Below, one piece after another: positions 33,060-36,848 of a stretch of 36,848 bases of DNA (the first letter of the stretch is position 1; the number at the start of each line of letters is the position of its first letter). The notes under the pieces are model-generated. The model did not search any database. It worked only from the letters and a program-made list of their open reading frames with translations, and was not told where the DNA came from. The translations under genes and the position numbers were made by a program. The DNA comes from an uncultured Lachnospiraceae bacterium (GTDB taxonomy: Bacteria; Bacillota; Clostridia; Lachnospirales; Lachnospiraceae): assembly GCA_910586955.1 (NCBI GenBank), contig CAJUMM010000016.1, positions 1 through 36,848 of the forward strand, read 5' to 3'.

Positions 33060-34022
33060 CTAGGCTCCGTGAGGATATAGTTTCCGGTAGAGCTGTTCGC
33101 AGTCGTGAGAATCTTCCAGTCCTTTGGCGGCTTCCATAATGTCCCGGACGGCATCCGGGGATTCCTCCAGTTCCTCTGCAATCTGTTCCACGGTTTTGCC
33201 TTTCTGCAGCTTGCGCATGACAAGCCGGATCAGGTTTAGGCGTTCCCCTTTTTCAACCCCTTTTTCAATACCGTCCTCCATGCCTTCTTCATAGCGCACT
33301 TCCAGGGCGTCTTCCATATTGAACTCTGTAAACAGCATATTTTCCACCTCCGAACCGTGTTTTCTGATAAAGTCCACCATGATACCCTTTTTCGCACAAG
33401 TGCGCATAGCTGTTTGAATTGCCGCATCCCGGGATGCACCTACATTCAGGCAGTCCCGTACCAGCTGCACAAAAGCAGAGTACTCGTACATAGAGGGGCT
33501 TTTCTGAAGAATGGGGTGCTTGGCGGACAGATTGATATTGATTACCTTTACATATAATTCTAACATAGGGGTGTCTGTTTTTTCAAGATAGGAATCGGAG
33601 AGTTTTAGAAGCTGTTCCGGGGGCTGATATGTATTACCATTGTAGAATACGTAAAATTCCGGGGTGGGTATACGGAGCTGTTTGGTTTTATAAATGTCCC
33701 GCGGAGGGATCAGCCTTTCCATAGTGCGGCCATAATAAATAGCGTCCCGCAGGGGCATATTCTGGTTTATGGTAGATTGGTGTTCTCCGATTACCAGTAC
33801 TTTTCCGTGTGCGGTGAAAGCCAGATCGTTTTTCCGTGCCAGGAACAGGACTCCCTGCAGAGTAGTAAACTCGATGTCTTCCGGTTTTACATCTTCTGTA
33901 TGTTCCAGCGCCTGGTACAATTCTGCAGCCCGCTCCGGCGTCCCGAAGAAAGTGGTAAAAGCACTGGACTTCCATTCCCTGTTGGAAGCAGTTTCTCTGT
34001 GCTGTTGCAGTTCCTTTGTCAT
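33060..34022 (-). CDS. Rpn family recombination-promoting nuclease/putative transposase
   Basis: A 320-residue protein. The N-terminal nuclease domain of the PD-(D/E)xK type shows NDLAFTAHGKVLVIGEHQST (acidic residue, then E-x-Q) followed by NQNMPLRDAIYYGR. The tail has the EEGMEDGIEKGVEKGE charged repeat common in this family and a helical KTVEQIAEELEESPDAVRDIM segment. Family members cut DNA and promote RecA-independent recombination; some are linked to phage defence. A perfect inverted repeat CTAGTAC...GTACTAG (33043-33062) covers its stop codon. It lies between the core genes and the phage module. Confidence 0.87.
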   Translation of the reverse strand: MTKELQQHRETASNREWKSSAFTTFFGTPERAAELYQALEHTEDVKPEDIEFTTLQGVLFLARKNDLAFTAHGKVLVIGEHQSTINQNMPLRDAIYYGRTMERLIPPRDIYKTKQLRIPTPEFYVFYNGNTYQPPEQLLKLSDSYLEKTDTPMLELYVKVININLSAKHPILQKSPSMYEYSAFVQLVRDCLNVGASRDAAIQTAMRTCAKKGIMVDFIRKHGSEVENMLFTEFNMEDALEVRYEEGMEDGIEKGVEKGERLNLIRLVMRKLQKGKTVEQIAEELEESPDAVRDIMEAAKGLEDSHDCEQLYRKLYPHGA

Positions 34023-34162
34023 ATGTTTTCCTCCTGCTGTTTGACTTGTATTATCTTTGGGATATCTGCAGAATCTGCAAGAATCTCATGAACTTCAGGG
34101 ACAGGAAGTCCCTGGGAAGTGGTTTTAGTATAGCAGAGGGTAGGAGAAAAGGCAAGTGATTT

Positions 34163-34954
34163 CTAAGTAGCGAGGAAGGAAGAAAAACCCAGGGCCGCAA
34201 GTTTTTTCTGCATGGCTTCTGCGTTTTCTCTCTGGCGGTAAGCGCCAACCTGGACACGGTAAAAAACGGTTCCCAAATCAGCAGTGGTAATAAAGGCGTC
34301 ATAGCCCAGGGCTTTGAGCCGATCCCGCAGCTGCTGTGCATTGCTTTTCACGGAAAAAGCGCCAATCTGAACCCGGTACAGGATTCCTTTGGGATCTGCA
34401 GGGACCGGAGCCTGGATCGTTTTCCCGTGTATGCCCTGGGCGATGAGAAGGGCTACGTCCGTCTTTGCCGCCAGAGAGCAGTCAGAGGAATTGTCGCAGA
34501 AGAAGCTTTCAATGATAAGTGCCGTAGGCTTGGTCTGGGTAAGCATATACAGATCATTCCGGTAAAGGGTTTTCCGGGAGGGAAAGACCCTGGAGAGCTG
34601 CCCTTCGATGTTTTCTGCAATCCGTCGTCCGTTTTCACAGATGTAGAGGACTTCGCAGCCCCGTGCATTGTGGTATTTGGAAGCGTTCAGATGAAGTTCG
34701 GCAATTAAATCGTAACCGCTGCTGTTGGCCCGGGAAAGCTTGTAGGCTCTTTCCTCGGAGCTTTTGGTAAACTGCAGTTCCGGGCAGATAAGAACTTCTG
34801 CCATGTGGCCGGCTTTCCGGAGATATTCTGCAGTGGCTTTTACAATTTCTTTGTTGTAGGAATACTCCAGCACGCCTCCGAAAGGGCGCCCGTCTGCACT
34901 GGTGCAGGCACCGGATTTTAGGATGCTGTGTCCTACGGGTAATAGTATTTTCAT
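34163..34954 (-). CDS. N-acetylmuramoyl-L-alanine amidase with two SPOR domains (phage-type endolysin)
   Basis: A 263-residue amidase. The Amidase_3 catalytic domain (about 1-178) has the zinc and catalytic residues in LPVGHS, GVLEYSYN, ELHLNAS and IIESFFCDN. Two SPOR-like repeats follow, YRVQIGAFSVKSNAQQLRDRL and its partner YRVQVGAYRQRENAEAMQ, each shown here in part. There is no signal peptide, as for phage lysins. It lies directly downstream, on the same strand, of the tail-fibre gene. No holin is visible between them. Confidence 0.9.
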   Translation of the reverse strand: MKILLPVGHSILKSGACTSADGRPFGGVLEYSYNKEIVKATAEYLRKAGHMAEVLICPELQFTKSSEERAYKLSRANSSGYDLIAELHLNASKYHNARGCEVLYICENGRRIAENIEGQLSRVFPSRKTLYRNDLYMLTQTKPTALIIESFFCDNSSDCSLAAKTDVALLIAQGIHGKTIQAPVPADPKGILYRVQIGAFSVKSNAQQLRDRLKALGYDAFITTADLGTVFYRVQVGAYRQRENAEAMQKKLAALGFSSFLAT

Positions 34955-34997
34955 GTTTGTTTTTTCCTTTCTTTTTTATTTTGTTGAAGGGGGGGAT

Positions 34998-35013
34998 GAG
35001 AGGTAAATGCCAA
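34998..35013 (+). repeat. Left inverted repeat of the putative invertible tail-fibre segment
   Basis: GAGAGGTAAATGCCAA, 16 bases, present here on the plus strand and perfectly inverted at 36068-36083. It codes EVNAN in the same frame in both places. The left flank GGGGATGAGAGG also resembles sequence just upstream of the right copy (GTGGATGAGAGG), as if ten bases had been lost between the two. Confidence 0.85.
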
Positions 35014-35350
35014 TATAGAGATTGTAAAATCTAATTCAATAGTTATCCAATCTCAATTAAATACTCTGCAAGAAGCTTTTGAAAAAGGCTCTCTTGTAAA
35101 AACCTATACTTGTAATGGAAGTTTCTCCGTTTCTCTTTCTCCAGGAGAATCTCATGGGTATAATGTTAGTTTTCCTAAAACTTTTGAAACCACACCATCT
35201 GTAGACGTAAAGTCAAGCTATTCGTCTATAGTAGTTCTTAGTGTCAGTAAAACAACCTCCGGTTGTATAATTACTTGCCGCAATACAGATGGATCGCGTA
35301 TAAAAAGTGCAACCATTACATGGACTGCAAGTGGATATATAAAAGCTTAG
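35000..35350 (+). other. Silent alternative C-terminal cassette of the tail-fibre gene
   Basis: An open frame of 116 codons and a TAG, with an in-frame TGA immediately before it and no start codon at its beginning. It opens with EVNANIE, matching EVNANLE in the fibre gene, and continues into a sequence unrelated to the expressed C-terminus: Ser/Thr-rich strands with TYTCNGSFSVSLSPGESHG and ending TWTASGYIKA, as in small beta-sandwich tips of phage fibres. It lies on the strand opposite to the fibre gene. After inversion at the 16-bp repeats it would be fused in frame to the 34-residue constant N-terminus, giving a 150-residue fibre. A decayed fragment is the alternative reading. Confidence 0.75.
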
Positions 35351-35357
35351 AATATTC

Positions 35358-35393
35358 CAGTGGGCAAGGAGAGAGTTGTTTCCTTGCTCACTG
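35358..35393. other. Hairpin after the silent cassette
   Basis: Thirteen-base arms (35358-35370 and 35381-35393) with one G-U type mismatch and a ten-base loop, eight bases after the cassette stop. It lacks a real T-run, so it is a terminator-like hairpin only. Confidence 0.55.
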
Positions 35394-35469
35394 AGGAGAA
35401 CATTCTATTTTAGACTAAGGCTTTGGGGAAACTCAGAAATGGTTATGTTAAAGGAGGGAGAACATGAAT

Positions 35470-36183
35470 TTATACATAACCTTTTGCGCCAGTAATAGTT
35501 CCACCACATTGACTCCCACTACTTTGATATCCAGATACCCAGCCAGTATCATCCGCAGGTTTTGGCTCTCCATAGTGATAATCAGAACTTTGTCTATAAT
35601 ATGAGGTCATTGTTATAATACAATTTCCAGTTGCGTTTTTCGTGTCAAAAGTTAAAGTTCCACTATAAGTAGTTTGTGCTCCAATTATATCCCACTTTTC
35701 AAAAGTTTGTGTCTTGTTATAGTTATCGCTTTTTATATTAATAACTGCCCTTCCACCGTCTACTAATCGAATATTAGAACCATTGCTATAACCACCAGCC
35801 CTTGCAGTTACAGAAACAATAATTCTGTTTATTTTAGTTACATCAAAAGCATCTGTATGTCCAGAACTACTTTTACCATTCCATTTTACAATAGCGTCTT
35901 TCCCGTATAATATAATACCAGAACTTTTGACTACAATCATTTCCGACTTAATACTTTCTGCAATTATTTCCCATAAATCTTGAATGGATACTTTGGCTCC
36001 GGCAGCAACACAAGCATCTACAATCATCTGCTTTGCATTACTGCCAGACTGAAAAACCTGTTCCAAGTTGGCATTTACCTCTCCAAACCTCTCATCCACC
36101 TCCGTATTCAAAACCTCCAGTTTCTTGTCAAACATCTTCTTAAAACGCTCCAACAGCGTCAAATCAATTAATTTTCGGTTCAT
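35470..36183 (-). CDS. Putative phage/tailocin tail-fibre (receptor-binding) protein, expressed cassette
   Basis: A 237-residue protein. The N-terminal coiled-coil-like stretch (MNRKLIDLTLLERFKKMF onward, residues 1-45) is followed by VDACVAAGAKV and IQDLWEIIAES (about 53-76). Then comes a Gly/Ser/Thr-rich, probably beta-structured C-terminus ending GTITGAKGYV. This is the layout of short tail-fibre tips. The start ATG at 36183 follows AGGAGG by nine bases; an ATG at 36258 would overlap the preceding small ORF. Codons 35-39 (EVNAN) lie in the right inverted repeat, so residues 1-34 are constant and the rest would be exchanged by inversion. The gene is AT-rich compared with the core genome. 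Confidence 0.8.
   Translation of the reverse strand: MNRKLIDLTLLERFKKMFDKKLEVLNTEVDERFGEVNANLEQVFQSGSNAKQMIVDACVAAGAKVSIQDLWEIIAESIKSEMIVVKSSGIILYGKDAIVKWNGKSSSGHTDAFDVTKINRIIVSVTARAGGYSNGSNIRLVDGGRAVINIKSDNYNKTQTFEKWDIIGAQTTYSGTLTFDTKNATGNCIITMTSYYRQSSDYHYGEPKPADDTGWVSGYQSSGSQCGGTITGAKGYV
36068..36083 (-). repeat. Right inverted repeat of the putative invertible tail-fibre segment
   Basis: The perfect reverse complement of 34998-35013, lying inside the fibre gene at codons 34-39. The pair bounds 1,086 bp that contain the two oppositely oriented 3' cassettes. Confidence 0.85.
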
Positions 36184-36196
36184 AATAAAATTCCTC

Positions 36197-36313
36197 CTAT
36201 TTAAAGTTCCGCAGATTCCCATCCAAGTCCCTTTTACTGGAAGGATTTCCGGCCACAAAGATCTGTGTCCAAAATTCCTTCCGGCCTTGTATGGGAATCA
36301 GCTGTTTTTTCAT
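36197..36313 (-). CDS. Small ORF of 38 codons upstream of the fibre gene
   Basis: Starts MKKQLIPIQGRKEFWTQI and ends DGNLRNFK, with the stop TAG joined to the AGGAGG of the fibre gene. Its ATG overlaps, as TAATG, the stop of a related reading frame in the duplicated copy just upstream. The ribosome site is weak. I do not recognise the product. It could be a small phage structural or connector peptide, or a non-coding repeat that happens to be open. Confidence 0.45.
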   Translation of the reverse strand: MKKQLIPIQGRKEFWTQIFVAGNPSSKRDLDGNLRNFK

Positions 36314-36431
36314 TATAAGTTCCGCAGATTCCCATCCAAGGCCCTCTCACTGGAAGGATTTCCGGCCACAAAGATCTGTGTCCGAAATTCCTTCTGGGCC
36401 ATGTACGGGAATCAGCTGTTTTTTGTTTTTA
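36204..36431 (-). repeat. 113-bp tandem duplication between phage genes
   Basis: Two copies, starting at 36204 and 36317, share most bases, including AAGTTCCGCAGATTCCCATC and CCACAAAGATCTGTGTCC. Each copy is itself an imperfect palindrome (GATTCCCAT...ATGGGAATC type ends). The left copy holds the 38-codon ORF; the right one has the same ORF interrupted by a one-base difference near AAGGCCGG/TGGCCCAG and lacks its ATG. Confidence 0.85.
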
Positions 36432-36848
36432 AGTTTCCGGTGTATCAGAAGGATCTTCCCCTTCTGCAAACAAAGCATCAATGTCTTCCTCTGAGGCGAA
36501 GACCAGCTTGGGTGCCACGGCAAACTCCAGGTAGGAGCCGTCCGCCTGCTTCTGGAAAGGCGTAGTGTTAAGGACGCCGTCTTTCGTTTCGTCAATGCGG
36601 AACCAGATATCGCCTTCCGTCTGGCCCAGGATGCTTCCGTCGCCGCTGCCCTCCGGCGGCTGGAGGGCGGAGATAATGCACTGCTGGCGCTGGCCCTTGG
36701 CATACAGATAGGTGTAGGCCGAGTAGGCCAGCATGGCGTTGGCCTTGCAGGCGTCCCAAATGCGGGTTTCCAGCTCCAGGTGTTCTGCCCGGAAGTTTTC
36801 TGCCTCCGTGAAATTTCCGGCGGATAAGAGGGACTGGTAGGTTTCCAC
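36429..36848 (-). CDS. Phage-associated protein, C-terminal 139 residues (5' truncated by window edge)
   Basis: The frame is open to the window end; the first visible codon is GTG (Val), so the start is probably outside. The visible part has a helical N-terminal half rich in Ala and Glu (SAGNFTEAENFRAEHLELE) and a C-terminal half with EGDIWFRIDETKDG and an acidic tail ending DPSDTPET. I cannot name the family. Its position just upstream of the fibre gene on the same strand makes a tail or baseplate accessory protein plausible. Confidence 0.7.
   Translation of the reverse strand: METYQSLLSAGNFTEAENFRAEHLELETRIWDACKANAMLAYSAYTYLYAKGQRQQCIISALQPPEGSGDGSILGQTEGDIWFRIDETKDGVLNTTPFQKQADGSYLEFAVAPKLVFASEEDIDALFAEGEDPSDTPET

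Noticed and set aside
34023..34162. Small gene between the rpn nuclease and amidase genes
   Set aside because: No frame with a ribosome site is visible in these 140 bases; they hold only the rpn upstream region and short repeats of TTCAGGGACAGGAAGTCCCTG type.

Overview
The window looks like a chromosome segment of a Gram-positive, anaerobic gut-type Firmicute, most likely a Lachnospiraceae (Clostridium cluster XIVa) member. The grounds are strong AGGAGG-type ribosome sites, many ATGA-coupled operons, pyrBI, a vanG-type cluster, a YitT protein, a PflX-like radical SAM protein and a G+C-rich core broken by AT-rich inserts. The taxonomy is inference; no rRNA or marker gene is present.

Layout. 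(1) 1-939: end of pyrB and complete pyrI. (2) 950-7039, minus strand: a complete vanG-type glycopeptide-resistance locus, vanR-vanS, a terminator, a putative VanR-controlled promoter, a leader with 51-bp tandem repeats, then vanG, vanXY and a vanT that is split into separate membrane and racemase genes. (3) 7254-12015, plus strand: a GH2 beta-galactosidase and a type I glutamine synthetase. (4) 12016-12962: a gene-free stretch holding three copies of a palindromic MITE-like repeat. (5) 12963-18540: a mec-like inducible beta-lactam module. A class B penicillin-binding protein and a lipoprotein converge on blaR1-blaI, and BlaI-type operators sit in both promoters. (6) 18564-20378: an AT-rich two-gene insert (small HTH protein and AlbA/Schlafen-type ATPase regulator). 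(7) 20394-32875: housekeeping and stress genes: NusG-II protein, radical SAM protein, amidohydrolase, nth, two rRNA methyltransferases, a GH25-LysM lysozyme on the other strand, CcdA-TlpA fusion, ArsC/Spx-like protein, aberrant Sir2-like protein, xpt, YitT protein and an ECF-sigma operon. (8) 33060-34022: an Rpn-family nuclease. (9) 34163 to the end, minus strand: the distal part of a prophage or tailocin with an amidase-SPOR endolysin, a tail-fibre gene, two tandem small ORFs and a partial phage gene.

The two most notable systems are these. First, the phage fibre gene carries a 16-bp sequence that recurs inverted about 1.07 kb away. There it opens, in the same reading frame, a start-less alternative C-terminal cassette on the opposite strand. 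That is the architecture of an invertible tail-fibre switch. Second, cell-wall antibiotic defence is concentrated in the first half: the D-Ser-type vanG operon with split vanT and candidate 11-bp-phased VanR sites, and the BlaR1/BlaI-controlled PBP-lipoprotein pair. All functional statements come from reading motifs and gene order, with no database search.
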